Positions 44,356 through 56,715 of a stretch of DNA of 64,000 nt are shown here, in pieces (within the stretch, counting starts at the first letter, position 1; every line of letters starts with the position of its first letter). The notes beneath the pieces are model-generated. The model searched no databases and was not told where the DNA came from. It worked only from the letters and a program-made list of their open reading frames with translations. A program made the translations under genes and the position numbers. This DNA is from Gavia stellata (taxonomy: Eukaryota > Chordata > Aves > Gaviiformes > Gaviidae), in NCBI RefSeq assembly GCF_030936135.1, contig NC_082610.1:21710428-21774427 (forward strand), read 5' to 3'.

Positions 44356-44465
44356 CTGGCCCCGAGCTCACAGTGGAGGGGAGGGGCAGCATGGCCTTAT
44401 ATGGTAGGACCTGGCCCCGAGCTCACAGTGGAGGGGAGGGGCAGCATGGCCTTATATGGTATGAC
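44356..44465 (-). promoter_or_regulatory. 55-bp minisatellite promoter of copy 9 (two repeats)
   Basis: Two repeats at 44356 and 44411 with intact CCATATAAGG motifs. Confidence 0.7.
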
Positions 44466-46927
44466 CTGGCCCCTCTGCGCACAAAGGAAGGCGGGCGGCA
44501 TTTTCCCCCAGAACAACGGAGAAGACAAAGAGGGGTTCCAAGCCATGCGCAAGAGAACCAAGTGACCTCTTCTGTACAAGTGGGTTTGCTGCTAGAAGGA
44601 ACCAGACCAAACTGGCTGAAAGCGGCAAAGTTGCAACAAAACTGTGCAAACAGCTATTAAATATTTCACCCCCACCTTGACATTCCTCTTCAAGACTGCC
44701 CTCAGAAATGGCCGGGGGGTCATATGGAGCTGTGAGCAGCCCCGGCCCACGCAGCACCCTCTGCACAGCAGAAGGAGCCTGCCCTGCCGGGGCTTGCTCT
44801 TCCCAGCCACAGCTGCTCCCCAAAATGCTGCGGGCGGCTCCCCGGGCAGGCTGAGTGCTGACCCTGGCAGGCGGCAGAGCCCCTGCCCCAGCACACAGCC
44901 CCCTGGGGCGTAGGGACCCTGCTTGGAAGGACTGTCCTGGGCAGCCCTGGGTGCACAGCCAGCTTCACGCCCCGCATCAGCCGTACCCGGGAGAAGGCAG
45001 CTCTCATGGCCTGTCCCTCTGACGATGCAGTAGGGAAGCCGTGCTCAGCAGCACGTCTTCCGGCAACCTGGATAAACTGTGAGGCTTGTTCAGACAGATG
45101 CCTTGGATGTACCGGATTTTGGAGAGCCCTCCGGGATATTCATGTGCACTGCCCTGCAGCCAGCATCTTACCATGTAAAGACCTGTGAAGATTTCTCCCA
45201 CCCTGGGAGCTCGGCTGTCCTGCCGCTAACCTCTCTCTGCGTCGCTCCGCTCCCCTCGCTGCCTGCAGGCAGTGCCCTCAGCCCTGCTGCGCTTTGCAGG
45301 GCAGCTGCTCCTGGGCAGAGCTGTCTCTCGCAAGCAATGCCCGCTTGCTATGAGCTGCCTCCGTCCCTGGAGCCCAGCCCAGCTCAGGAGCAGAGGCCCA
45401 GCCCAAGGCGTCACTTGCTCTGCCCCTTCTGGGCTCCCTGGAGATGTCCCAGGGGCTCCAGGGCTGCCAGCTCCTGAATGGCAGCAGAGTCACCCTTGGG
45501 GAAGGGACTTTTGAGCTGACTGCGCTAGTCACCGATTGTCCCTCTCTGAAGAGTGGAGAGAGACCGATTCCAAAAGCATGGTTTGTCCTTCCACAGCATG
45601 GCCGTCTATGGGAGCTGTAAACGTTCCCCTCTGGACACGGATATTCTTGAGCCGAAACAAAAAGAACATGCAGGCAGTGACAGGGAGCTGTTGGTTGGCC
45701 CTTGTGCCAGGCGGGGATTCAGCTGAAGCAATGCAGACATCTCATCCCCAGCTGGAAGCCCTCGGGAGGAAGCAGCATTCAGCTCCCCCCATGCAGCCCA
45801 CAGACCCCCACTGTTAAGGGGTGTCAAGCCTGGCCACCACTTCCAGCCACTCTGGCCCAGCACCCCCTCGTGCCATGCCGCTGGAGCCCAGTACAGACCA
45901 GGAGCACCCAGCAGAGTTCTGCCTGGCTGCTGGAGCCCAGCCCGGTGCCTGGGGACCTGGAGCCTTTGCCCAGGCTGAGGGATGCAGCTGCCACTTTTCC
46001 GCGTGCAGCTGTTACTTGTAGCGAAGCTGAGCGTGCATCCCAGAGATTCACACGCACAGACGCACAGACGCACGGACGTGGACACGCAGAGGACACTGAC
46101 ACGGCCAGTCACACAGACTGCCACAGATGAGGCGCTGCCGTCAACAGCACCCACACGCAGGACTCACATAAAACACAAACAGAGGCGGCCATGTCCCCTC
46201 CTCCTCGTGGGCTGCCAGAGGCAGGAGGCCGCTAGTGTAGGCACACCCACACACACACATGCCCACACGACACTCTCTACCTTCACAAGCGCACGCATGT
46301 GCATGGGTCCCCTGAGTACTGGCAGAGCCCCCCTTGGTCCCCCGGTACCCCTGCCCGGACCCCGGCCCTCTGACCCACCCCACGGGTCCCCTACTCGCTG
46401 CCTGGTCCCTCTAGGTGCTCCCTGCAAACATTCAGCACTCCCACATCTGTCCCGCAGGCACCCAACACTCGCCCGTCTCCCCAGGTGCCAGCGTGGGCCC
46501 TCTGCCTGCCTGATATCCCAGTCCGGACGCGAGGCCCCGCCTAGTCACCAGCTGCTCCAGCTTGAAGTTTGCTGGTGAAATCACACGCACACCCCCTGCA
46601 CCCCGGGTTTGGGGAAGATGCAGACACTCACAGAGCCTCTTACTTGCCTCCCTTGTGCTGGTCCCCCCCTGAGGTGGTTTTCAGGACACACACCGTTCCC
46701 AGCCCCGTGCCTGCTGTCCGAGACCCCCACTCGCTCCAGTAGCTGCACCGGGACCCATACCAGTAGCTGGCACCACAAGCCAGGGCTGCCTACACCCCCT
46801 GCTTGGCTGCGGTAGCTGGCAGCCAGTCCACCCACGCCAGCTCCCCCTGTAACCGGCACATCGTCCTTCCAGTTCCCACACACATGGCTTGAGAGTGAGA
46901 TGACACAGAGAGATCGTTCAGGAAAAA

Positions 46928-46933
46928 TTTAAT
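46928..46933 (-). terminator. Poly(A) signal ATTAAA, copy 10
   Basis: Gene-strand ATTAAA, 43 bases after the stop codon. Confidence 0.75.
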
Positions 46934-46975
46934 AAGAAGGTATAAGAAGACAGGACAGACAGCATCTGTGTCCTG

Positions 46976-49066
46976 CTACCAATCACTTGTCCCTGGAGAG
47001 TCTCCGCTGGCATCAGGTTGTCCCTCATCTGAAACTTCTTCAACAAGATTAGAGGGGACGAATCCTCTTGTGCCATCGGTCAGCTCTCCCACATACCAAC
47101 CGTCTTCATCCACGTCTCCAAAGACGTACACGTATTGTCCAGCAACTAGAGGAAGCTCTAGTTCAGGCCGCTCGTTGGGACCATCGAAAGGATCATAGCT
47201 GTATCGAGCTATGAACGCTCGAAGCTCTGCCGGTTGTTTTTTCATTGCCTCCAGCAGGAGGGACTCCTTGTCTGCTACCAGGTTAGCCTGGCACGGCCTG
47301 GAAACGCTACGCTTGGATCTTGCTCTTTCCAGCCGTTCCAGTTCCTGAAATAGCTGCTGGCGTTGTTCCTTTAGCTTCTCATACCAATCATTCAGTTCAA
47401 TCAGCTGGGCTCGAAACAGTGGCAGGGTTTCTTGGAGTTCCCTCTGCAAGCACGCGCCTTCCTCTTCTTTCCTCTGGAGCGCTAGCTTGGCCTCCTCATG
47501 TTCCTTCTCCAGCTGTTGACTTCTTTCTGCCATTTCTCTCATGGCTTTCAGTTCACGCTCTGCCTCTTCCAGTTGGCTTTGAAGACAGACGTTTCTTTGG
47601 ATGGCAGAATCTCGCTCGCCTGCCACTCGTGCTAGTAGTCCTTTCAGGTCAAGGTTTTCCGCTTGAACCTCTTCTGTCAAAGCCATCTGCCCATGGAGGC
47701 GAGCATTTTCTTGAGCCAGGCGGGTGTTTCCATTTGTCATCTCCGTGAGCTGCACCTGTAACTGCTCACGAGTTCGGCTGTGGGTGCTCACATCATAGGA
47801 GCCCTCTTCGTCTGCAGCCACTTGGGCCTGAAGCTCCACAGCTGCCTTCCGTGAGGAGTCGTCCTGCTTGTCCTGAGCCAGCAAAGCTCCATCAGCCTCT
47901 CCTGTTTCTCCATCGCTCTGCTGAGGAAACGATGCCACACGCAGTTCCTCAGTAGAGCGTTGGATGGGCAGTGGCACTCGAGTATTGATCAGGCGATTGC
48001 TGGCCACCTGCAGTTGCCTGGATCTTTCTTCCAGCCGCGAGGCGAGGCCAGCTAGTTGAGCACTTTTCTGCCGCAGCCAATCTGCCTCCTTGCGGGCTTC
48101 TGGAGAGCCTTTCTTTTTCAGGAGGCGGCTCTCCATCTCAAGGGCCCTCTCTTGCCTCTCCAGGTCTTCCAGAAGACGCTGCAGGTGGGTGTTCTGCTCC
48201 AGGAGCTGGCTGCACGTGCTGCCAAGCAGCACCAAGTCTTCCGCCTCTGGCACCTGGAGCTGAGCATCTGCCACTGCCTTGCATGTTGTTTGCTGCCCAG
48301 CACTGTGGCTTTCGGGCAGTCTTTCCTGTAGTGCCGCCAGGGCCCGGGGCCCGTTTCTGCCAGAAGAGCAGGAGCTCTGCATCTCCTGATGGCCCTGGTG
48401 CGCAGGAGGGCCTTCGGGCTGGGCCGTGCTGGGGGAGGCGGGCAGCTCGCCCTCCAACTGCTGCAGGATGTATTTGGTGAAGAGTGTCCTCTCCAGCTGC
48501 AGCTGGTTCTGGAGGTGGCGGATGCGGGCGGGCTGGTAGCCATCTCTCTCCCAGCAGAGCTTGCTGAGGACATCCTGGAGCTTGCTCCGGGCCTCCCTGC
48601 CGCTGCTGCTGGGCCTCACCATCTCCTCGGCCAGCTGCCGCTGCAGGGCCCGCGTCTGGCCAAGGGCGGTGGTGCACTCGTGCCGCAGCAGCTCCTGTTC
48701 CTCGCGGAGCTCAGCCTCCTTCCAGCGCAGCAGCTGGCGGGTCTCCACCACCCGCTGCCGCTGGTTCAACTCCAGAAGCCGCTGCACCTCCTGAGCCTGT
48801 CGCTGCTCCCACTCGGACTGGAGCCGCTCTGCCAGGAGCTGCTGCTCCCTGCCCAAAGCCGCCTTCAGCTCCCGCGTTTCGGTAGCGAAGCAGCGGCGCA
48901 GCTCCTGGGTGCGGTGCCGCTCTTCCTCCAGCTCAGCCCGTAGCGCTTCCAGCTCCCGCCTCTGCTCCTCCTTCTGCGCAAGGCTGCTGGGGGCCTGCAC
49001 CGGGCCCCGGCGGGGCGAGGGGCGGCTGCGCGCCACGAGCCCCCTGCCCGCAACATCCCGCGTCAT
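46976..49066 (-). CDS. RIM-binding-protein-like protein, copy 10 (intact, 696 aa)
   Basis: Complete frame from ATG 49064-49066. One conservative change, Arg609 to Lys (EAMKKQ), just before the SH3. The leader reads GTCGCC before the ATG, intermediate between the two common types (GTCGCA and GACACC). Confidence 0.9.
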   Translation of the reverse strand: MTRDVAGRGLVARSRPSPRRGPVQAPSSLAQKEEQRRELEALRAELEEERHRTQELRRCFATETRELKAALGREQQLLAERLQSEWEQRQAQEVQRLLELNQRQRVVETRQLLRWKEAELREEQELLRHECTTALGQTRALQRQLAEEMVRPSSSGREARSKLQDVLSKLCWERDGYQPARIRHLQNQLQLERTLFTKYILQQLEGELPASPSTAQPEGPPAHQGHQEMQSSCSSGRNGPRALAALQERLPESHSAGQQTTCKAVADAQLQVPEAEDLVLLGSTCSQLLEQNTHLQRLLEDLERQERALEMESRLLKKKGSPEARKEADWLRQKSAQLAGLASRLEERSRQLQVASNRLINTRVPLPIQRSTEELRVASFPQQSDGETGEADGALLAQDKQDDSSRKAAVELQAQVAADEEGSYDVSTHSRTREQLQVQLTEMTNGNTRLAQENARLHGQMALTEEVQAENLDLKGLLARVAGERDSAIQRNVCLQSQLEEAERELKAMREMAERSQQLEKEHEEAKLALQRKEEEGACLQRELQETLPLFRAQLIELNDWYEKLKEQRQQLFQELERLERARSKRSVSRPCQANLVADKESLLLEAMKKQPAELRAFIARYSYDPFDGPNERPELELPLVAGQYVYVFGDVDEDGWYVGELTDGTRGFVPSNLVEEVSDEGQPDASGDSPGTSDW

Positions 49067-49184
49067 GGCGACGGCCACCAAACGCTGCTGCCCAAGGTCA
49101 GCAAGTGTTGCGTTCCTGGGGCTGCGAAGCCAAGACAGCGTCTGCCACGGCCGGGGCGGGTGAGCGTGGCCTTATGTGCATGTC

Positions 49185-49294
49185 CTGGCCCCGAGCTCAC
49201 AGTGGAGGGGAGGGGCAGCATGGCCTTATATGGTAGGACCTGGCCCCGAGCTCACAGTGGAGGGGAGGGGCAGCATGGCCTTATATGGTATGAC
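49185..49294 (-). promoter_or_regulatory. 55-bp minisatellite promoter of copy 10 (two repeats)
   Basis: Two repeats at 49185 and 49240 with intact CCATATAAGG motifs. Confidence 0.7.
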
Positions 49295-51756
49295 CTGGCC
49301 CCTCTGCGCACAAAGGAAGGCGGGCGGCATTTTCCCCCAGAACAACGGAGAAGACAAAGAGGGGTTCCAAACCATGCGCAAGAGAACCAAGTGACCTCTT
49401 CTGTACAAGTGGGTTTGCTGCTAGAAGGAACCAGACCAAACTGGCTGAAAGCGGCAAAGTTGCAACAAAACTGTGCAAACAGCTATTAAATATTTCACCC
49501 CCACCTTGACATTCCTCTTCAAGACTGCCCTCAGAAATGGCCGGGGGGTCATATGGAGCTGTGAGCAGCCCCGGCCCACGCAGCACCCTCTGCACAGCAG
49601 AAGGAGCCTGCCCTGCCGGGGCTTGCTCTTCCCAGCCACAGCTGCTCCCCAAAATGCTGCGGGCGGCTCCCCGGGCAGGCTGAGTGCTGACCCTGGCAGG
49701 CGGCAGAGCCCCTGCCCCAGCACACAGCCCCCTGGGGCGTAGGGACCCTGCTTGGAAGGACTGTCCTGGGCAGCCCTGGGTGCACAGCCAGCTTCACGCC
49801 CCGCATCAGCCGTACCCGGGAGAAGGCAGCTCTCATGGCCTGTCCCTCTGACGATGCAGTAGGGAAGCCGTGCTCAGCAGCACGTCTTCCGGCAACGTGG
49901 ATAAACTGTGAGGCTTGTTCAGACAGATGCCTTGGATGTACCGGATTTTGGAGAGCCCTCCGGGATATTCATGTGCACTGCCCTGCAGCCAGCATCTTAC
50001 CATGTAAAGACCTGTGAAGATTTCTCCCACCCTGGGAGCTCGGCTGTCCTGCCGCTAACCTCTCTCTGCGTCGCTCCACTCCCCTCGCTGCCTGCAGGCA
50101 GTGCCCTCAGCCCTGCTGCGCTTTGCAGGGCAGCTGCTCCTGGGCAGAGCTGTCTCTCGCAAGCAATGCCCGCTTGCTATGAGCTGCCTCTGTCCCTGGA
50201 GCCCAGCCTAGCTCAGGAGCAGAGGCCCAGCCCAAGGCGTCACTTGCTCTGCCCCTTCTGGGCTCCCTGGAGATGGCCCAGGGGCTCCAGGGCTGCCAGC
50301 TCCTGAATGGCAGCAGAGTCACCCTTGGGGAAGGGACTTTTGAGCTGACTGCGCTAGTCACCGATTGTCCCTCTCTGAAGAGTGGAGAGAGACCGATTCC
50401 AAAAGCATGGTTTGTCCTTCCACAGCATGGCCGTCTATGGGAGCTGTAAACGTTCCCCTCTGGACACGGATATTCTTGAGCCGAAACAAAAAGAACATGC
50501 AGGCAGTGACAGGGAGCTGTTGGTTGGCCCTTGTGCCAGGCGGGGATTCAGCTGAAGCAATGCAGACATCTCATCCCCAGCTGGAAGCCCTCGGGAGGAA
50601 GCAGCATTCAGCTCCCCCCATGCAGCCCACAGACCCCCACTGTTAAGGGGTGTCAAGCCTGGCCACCACTTCCAGCCACTCCGGCCCAGCACCCCCTCGT
50701 GCCATGCCGCTGGAGCCCAGTACAGACCAGGAGCACCCAGTAGAGTTCTGCCTGGCTGCTGGAGCCCAGCCCGGTGCCTGGGGACCTGGAGCCTTTGCCC
50801 AGGCTGAGGGATGCAGCTGCCACTTTTCCGCGTGCAGCTGTTACTTGTAGCGAAGCTGAGCGTGCATCCCAGACATTCACACGCACAGACGCACAGACGC
50901 ACGGACGTGGACATGCAGAGGACACTGACACGGCCAGTCACACAGACTGCCACAGATGAGGCGCTGCCGTCAACAGCACCCACACGCAGGACTCACATAA
51001 AACACAAACAGAGGCGGCCATGTCCCCTCCTCCTCGTGGGCTGCCAGAGGCAGGAGGCCGCTAGTGTAGGCACACCCACACACACACATGCCCACACGAC
51101 ACTCTCTACCTTCACAAGCGCACGCATGTGCATGGGTCCCCTGAGTACTGGCAGAGCCCCCCTTGGTCCCCCGGTACCCCTGCCCGGACCCCGGCCCTCT
51201 GACCCACCCCACGGGTCCCCTACTCGCTGCCTGGTCCCTCTAGGTGCTCCCTGCAAACATTCAGCACTCCCACATCTGTCCCGCAGGCACCCAACACTCG
51301 CCCGTCTCCCCAGGTGCCAGCGTGGGCCCTCTGCCTGCCTGATATCCCAGTCCGGACGCGAGGCCCCGCCTAGTCACCAGCTGCTCCAGCTTGAAGTTTG
51401 CTGGTGAAATCACACGCACACCCCCTGCACCCCGGGTCTGGGGAAGATGCAGACACTCACAGAGCCTCTTACTTGCCTCCCTTGTGCTGGTCCCCCCCTG
51501 AGGTGGTTTTCAGGACACACACCGTTCCCAGCCCCGTGCCTGCTGGCCGAGACCCCCACTCGCTCCAGTAGCTGCACCGGGACCCATACCAGTAGCTGGC
51601 ACCACAAGCCAGGGCTGCCTACACCCCCTGCTTGGCTGCGGTAGCTGGCAGCCAGTCCACCCACGCCAGCTCCCCCTGTAACCGGCACATCGTCCTTCCA
51701 GTTCCCACACACATGGCTTGAGAGTGAGATGACACAGAGAGATCGTTCAGGAAAAA

Positions 51757-51762
51757 TTTAAT
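51757..51762 (-). terminator. Poly(A) signal ATTAAA, copy 11
   Basis: Gene-strand ATTAAA, 43 bases after the stop codon. Confidence 0.75.
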
Positions 51763-51804
51763 AAGAAGGTATAAGAAGACAGGACAGACAGCATCTGTGT
51801 CCTG

Positions 51805-53895
51805 CTACCAATCACTTGTCCCTGGAGAGTCTCCGCTGGCATCAGGTTGTCCCTCATCTGAAACTTCTTCAACAAGATTAGAGGGGACGAATCCTCTTGT
51901 GCCATCGGTCAGCTCTCCCACATACCAACCGTCTTCATCCACGTCTCCAAAGACGTACACGTATTGTCCAGCAACTAGAGGAAGCTCTAGTTCAGGCCGC
52001 TCGTTGGGACCATCGAAAGGATCATAGCTGTATCGAGCTATGAACGCTCGAAGCTCTGCCGGTTGTTTTCTCATCGCCTCCAGCAGGAGGGACTCCTTGT
52101 CTGCTACCAGGTTAGCCTGGCACGGCCTGGAAACGCTACGCTTGGATCTTGCTCTTTCCAGCCGTTCCAGTTCCTGAAATAGCTGCTGGCGTTGTTCCTT
52201 TAGCTTCTCATACCAATCATTCAGTTCAATCAGCTGGGCTCGAAACAGTGGCAGGGTTTCTTGGAGTTCCCTCTGCAAGCACGCGCCTTCCTCTTCTTTC
52301 CTCTGGAGCGCTAGCTTTGCCTCCTCATGTTCCTTCTCCAGCTGTTGACTTCTTTCTGCCATTTCTCTCATGGCTTTCAGTTCACGCTCTGCCTCTTCCA
52401 GTTGGCTTTGAAGACAGACGTTTCTTTGGATGGCAGAATCTCGCTCGCCTGCCACTCGTGCTAGTAGTCCTTTCAGGTCAAGGTTTTCCGCTTGAACCTC
52501 TTCTGTCAAAGCCATCTGCCCATGGAGGCGAGCATTTTCTTGAGCCAGGCGGGTGTTTCCATTTGTCATCTCCGTGAGCTGCACCTGTAACTGCTCACGA
52601 GTTCGGCTGTGGGTGCTCACATCATAGGAGCCCTCTTCGTCTGCAGCCACTTGGGCCTGAAGCTCCACAGCTGCCTTCCGTGAGGAGTCGTCCTGCTTGT
52701 CCTGAGCCAGCAAAGCTCCGTCAGCCTCTCCTGTTTCTCCATCGCTCTGCTGAGGAAACGATGCCACACGCAGTTCCTCAGTAGAGCGTTGGATGGGCAG
52801 TGGCACTCGAGTATTGATCAGGCGATTGCTGGCCACCTGCAGTTGCCTGGATCTTTCTTCCAGCCGCGAGGCGAGGCCAGCTAGTTGAGCACTTTTCTGC
52901 CGCAGGCAATCTGCCTCCTTGCGGGCTTCTGGAGAGCCTTTCTTTTTCAGGAGGCGGCTCTCCATCTCAAGGGCCCTCTCTTGCCTCTCCAGGTCTTCCA
53001 GAAGACGCTGCAGGTGGGTGTTCTGCTCCAGGAGCTGGCTGCACGTGCTGCCAAGCAGCACCAAGTCTTCCGCCTCTGGCACCTGGAGCTGAGCATCTGC
53101 CACTGCCTTGCATGTTGTTTGCTGCCCAGCACTGTGGCTTTCGGGCAGTCTTTCCTGTAGTGCTGCCAGGGCCCGGGGCCCGTTTCTGCCAGAAGAGCAG
53201 GAGCTCTGCATCTCCTGATGGCCCTGGTGCGCAGGAGGGCCTTCGGGCTGGGCCGTGCTGGGGGAGGCGGGCAGCTCGCCCTCCAACTGCTGCAGGATGT
53301 ATTTGGTGAAGAGTGTCCTCTCCAGCTGCAGCTGGTTCTGGAGGTGGCGGATGCGGGCGGGCTGGTAGCCATCTCTCTCCCAGCAGAGCTTGCTGAGGAC
53401 ATCCTGGAGCTTGCTCCGGGCCTCCCTGCCGCTGCTGCTGGGCCTCACCATCTCCTCGGCCAGCTGCCGCTGCAGGGCCCGCGTCTGGCCAAGGGCGGTG
53501 GTGCACTCGTGCCGCAGCAGCTCCTGTTCCTCGCGGAGCTCAGCCTCCTTCCAGCGCAGCAGCTGGCGGGTCTCCACCACCCGCTGCCGCTGGTTCAACT
53601 CCAGAAGCCGCTGCACCTCCTGAGCCTGTCGCTGCTCCCACTCGGACTGGAGCCGCTCTGCCAGGAGCTGCTGCTCCCTGCCCAAAGCCGCCTTCAGCTC
53701 CCGCGTTTCGGTAGCGAAGCAGCGGCGCAGCTCCTGGGTGCGGTGCCGCTCTTCCTCCAGCTCAGCCCGTAGCGCTTCCAGCTCCCGCCTCTGCTCCTCC
53801 TTCTGCGCAAGGCTGCTGGGGGCCTGCACCGGGCCCCGGCGGGGCGAGGGGCGGCTGCGCACCACGAGCCCCCTGCCCGCAACATCCCGCGTCAT
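51805..53895 (-). CDS. RIM-binding-protein-like protein, copy 11 (intact, 696 aa)
   Basis: Complete frame from ATG 53893-53895, GACACC-type leader. Two changes from consensus: Ala12 to Val in the basic N-terminus and Trp330 to Cys in coiled coil 2 (EADCLRQ). The second replaces a large aromatic residue and is the least conservative change among the intact copies. Confidence 0.9.
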   Translation of the reverse strand: MTRDVAGRGLVVRSRPSPRRGPVQAPSSLAQKEEQRRELEALRAELEEERHRTQELRRCFATETRELKAALGREQQLLAERLQSEWEQRQAQEVQRLLELNQRQRVVETRQLLRWKEAELREEQELLRHECTTALGQTRALQRQLAEEMVRPSSSGREARSKLQDVLSKLCWERDGYQPARIRHLQNQLQLERTLFTKYILQQLEGELPASPSTAQPEGPPAHQGHQEMQSSCSSGRNGPRALAALQERLPESHSAGQQTTCKAVADAQLQVPEAEDLVLLGSTCSQLLEQNTHLQRLLEDLERQERALEMESRLLKKKGSPEARKEADCLRQKSAQLAGLASRLEERSRQLQVASNRLINTRVPLPIQRSTEELRVASFPQQSDGETGEADGALLAQDKQDDSSRKAAVELQAQVAADEEGSYDVSTHSRTREQLQVQLTEMTNGNTRLAQENARLHGQMALTEEVQAENLDLKGLLARVAGERDSAIQRNVCLQSQLEEAERELKAMREMAERSQQLEKEHEEAKLALQRKEEEGACLQRELQETLPLFRAQLIELNDWYEKLKEQRQQLFQELERLERARSKRSVSRPCQANLVADKESLLLEAMRKQPAELRAFIARYSYDPFDGPNERPELELPLVAGQYVYVFGDVDEDGWYVGELTDGTRGFVPSNLVEEVSDEGQPDASGDSPGTSDW

Positions 53896-54013
53896 GGTGT
53901 CGGCCACCAAACGCTGCTGCCCAAGGTCAGCAAGTGTTGCGTTCCTGGGGCTGCGAAGCCAAGACAGCGTCTGCCACGGCCGGGGCGGGTGAGCGTGGCC
54001 TTATGTGCATGTC

Positions 54014-54178
54014 CTGGCCCCGAGCTCACAGTGGAGGGGAGGGGCAGCATGGCCTTATATGGTAGGACCTGGCCCCGAGCTCACAGTGGAGGGGAGGGGC
54101 AGCATGGCCTTATATGGTAGGATCTGGCCCCGAGCTCACAGTGGAGGGGAGGGGCAGCATGGCCTTATATGGTAGGAC
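54014..54178 (-). promoter_or_regulatory. 55-bp minisatellite promoter of copy 11 (three repeats)
   Basis: Repeats at 54014, 54069 and 54124, all with CCATATAAGG and all ending TAGGAC or TAGGAT. The junction near 54120 reads GGATCTGG instead of GGACCTGG. Confidence 0.7.
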
Positions 54179-55555
54179 CTGGCCCCTCTGCGCACAAAGG
54201 AGGGCGGGCGGCATTTTCCCCCAGAACAACGGAGAAGACAAAGATGGGTTCCAAGCCATGCGCAAGAGAACCAAGTGACCTCTTCTGTACAAGTGGGTTT
54301 GCTGCTACAAGAAACCAGACCAAACTGGCTGAAAGCGGCAAAGTTGCAACAAAACTGTGCAAACAGCTAATAAATATTTCACCCCCACCTTGACATTCCT
54401 CTTCAAGACTGCCCTCAGAAATGGCCGGGGGGTCATATGGAGCTGTGAGCAGCCCCGGCCCACGCAGCACCCTCTGCACAGCAGAAGGAGCCTGCCCTGC
54501 CGGGGCTTGCTCTTCCCAGCCACAGCTGCTCCCCAAAATGCTGCGGGCGGCTCCCCGGGCAGGCTGAGTGCTGACCCTGGCAGGCGGCAGAGCCCCTGCC
54601 CCAGCACACAGCCCCCTGGGGCGTAGGGACCCTGCTTGGAAGGACTGTCCTGGGCAGCCCTGGGTGCACAGCCAGCTTCACGCCCCGCATCAGCCGTACC
54701 CGGGAGAAGGCAGCTCTCATGGCCTGTCCCTCTGACGATGCAGTAGGGAAGCCGTGCTCAGCAGCACATCTTCCGGCAACCTGGATAAACTGTGAGGCTT
54801 GTTCAGACAGATGCCTTGGATGTACCGGATTTTGGAGAGCCCTCCGGGATATTCATGTGCACTGCCCTGCAGCCAGCATCTTACCATGTAAAGACCTGGG
54901 AAGATTTCTCCCACCCTGGGAGCTCGGCTGTCCTGCCGCTAACCTCTCTCTGCGTCGCTCCGCTCCCCTCGCTGCCTGCAGGCAGTGCCCTCAGCCCTGC
55001 TGCGCTTTGCAGGGCAGCTGCTCCTGGGCAGAGCTGTCTCTCGCAAGCAATGCCCGCTTGCTATGAGCTCCCTCCGTCCCTGGAGCCCAGCCCAGCTCAG
55101 GAGCAGAGGCCCAGCCCAAGGCGTCACTTGCTCTGCCCCTTCTGGGCTCCCTGGAGATGTCCCAGGGGCTCCAGGGCTGACAGCTCCTGAAAGGCAGCAG
55201 AGTCACCCTTGGGGAAGGGACTTTTGAGCTGACTGCGCTAGTCACCGATTGTCCCTCTCTGAAGAGTGGAGAGAGACCGATTCCAAAAGCATGGTTTGTC
55301 CTTCCACAGCATGGCCGTCTATGGGAGCTGTAAACGTTCCCCTCTGGACACGGATATTCTTGAGCCGAAACAAAAAGAACATGCAGGCAGTGACAGGGAG
55401 CTGTTGGTTGGCCCTTGTGCCAGGCGGGGATTCAGCTGAAGCAATGCAGACATCTCATCCCCAGCTGGAAGCCCTCGGGAGGAAGCAGCATTCAGCTCCC
55501 CCCATGCAGCCCACAGACCCCCACTGTTAAGGGGTGTCAAGCCTGGCCACCACTT

Positions 55556-55659
55556 CCAGCCACTCCGGCCAAGCACCCCCTCGTGCCCCTCCAGCCACTC
55601 CGGCCAAGCACCCCCTCGTGCCCCTCCAGCCACTCCGGCCCAGCACCCCCTCGTGCCAT
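55556..55659. repeat. Local 35-bp tandem triplication
   Basis: Two 35-bp units (55556-55590, 55591-55625) beginning CCAGCCACTCCGGCCAAGC precede the single ancestral segment (55626-55659) found in every other unit. The extra units have CCAAGC where the ancestral one has CCCAGC. With a one-base deletion near 55741 this accounts for the 69-bp excess of this unit over 4,884 bp. Confidence 0.9.
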
Positions 55660-56709
55660 GCCGCTGGAGCCCAGTACAGACCAGGAGCACCCAGTAGAGT
55701 TCTGCCTGGCTGCTGGAGCCCAGCCCGGTGCCTGGGGACCTGAGCCTTTGCCCAGGCTGAGGGATGCAGCTGCCACTTTTCCGCGTGCAGCTGTTACTTG
55801 TAGCGAAGCTGAGCGTGCATCCCAGAGATTCACACGCACAGACGCACAGACGCATGGACGTGGACACGCAGAGGACACTGACACGGCCAGTCACACAGAC
55901 TGCCACAGATGAGGCGCTGCCGTCAACAGCACCCACACGCAGGACTCACATAAAACACAAACAGAGGCGGCCATGTCCCCTCCTCCTCGTGGGCTGCCAG
56001 AGGCAGGAGGCCGCTAGTGTAGGCACACCCACACACACACATGCCCACACGACACTCTCTACCTTCACAAGCGCACGCATGTGCATGGGTCCCCTGAGTA
56101 CTGGCAGAGCCCCCCTTGGTCCCCTGGTACCCCTGCCCGGACCCCGGCCCTCTGACCCACCCCACGGGTCCCCTACTCGCTGCCTGGTCCCTCTAGGTGC
56201 TCCCTGCAAACATTCAGCACTCCCACATCTGTCCCGCAGGCACCCAACACTCGCCCGTCTCCCCAGGTGCCAGCGTGGGCCCTCTGCCTGCCTGATATCC
56301 CAGTCCGGACGCGAGGCCCCGCCTAGTCACCAGCTGCTCCAGCTTGAAGTTTGCTGGTGAAATCACACGCACACCCCCTGCACCCCGGGTTTGGGGAAGA
56401 TGCAGACACTCACAGAGCCTCTTACTTGCCTCCCTTGTGCTGGTCCCCCCCTGAGGTGGTTTTCAGGACACACACCGTTCCCAGCCCCGTGCCTGCTGGC
56501 CGAGACCCCCACTCGCTCTAGTAGCTGCACCGGGACCCATACCAGTAGCTGGCACCACAAGCCAGGGCTGCCTACACCCCCTGCTTGGCTGCGGTAGCTG
56601 GCAGCCAGTCCACCCACGCCAGCTCCCCCTGTAACCGGCACATCGTCCTTCCAGTTCCCACACACATGGCTTGAGAGTGAGATGACACAGAGAGATCGTT
56701 CAGGAAAAA

Positions 56710-56715
56710 TTTAAT
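56710..56715 (-). terminator. Poly(A) signal ATTAAA, copy 12
   Basis: Gene-strand ATTAAA, 43 bases after the stop codon. Confidence 0.75.

Larger units (their letters stand above)
44238..46975. other. Spacer between copies 9 and 10
   Basis: Standard layout, two promoter repeats; the closest relative of spacer 8-9. GCTGTCCGAGAC near 46715 is private to this unit (others GCTGGCCGAGAC). No gene recognised. Confidence 0.8.
49067..51804. other. Spacer between copies 10 and 11
   Basis: Standard layout, two promoter repeats. Mosaic of other spacers: CTGCCTCTGTCC and CAGTAGAG (as 1-2), CAACGTGG (as 2-3) and CCCAGACATTC (as 5-6). Private bases include CAAACCATGCGC near 49370, GGACATGCAG near 50911 and CGGGTCTGGGG near 51433. 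No gene recognised. Confidence 0.8.
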
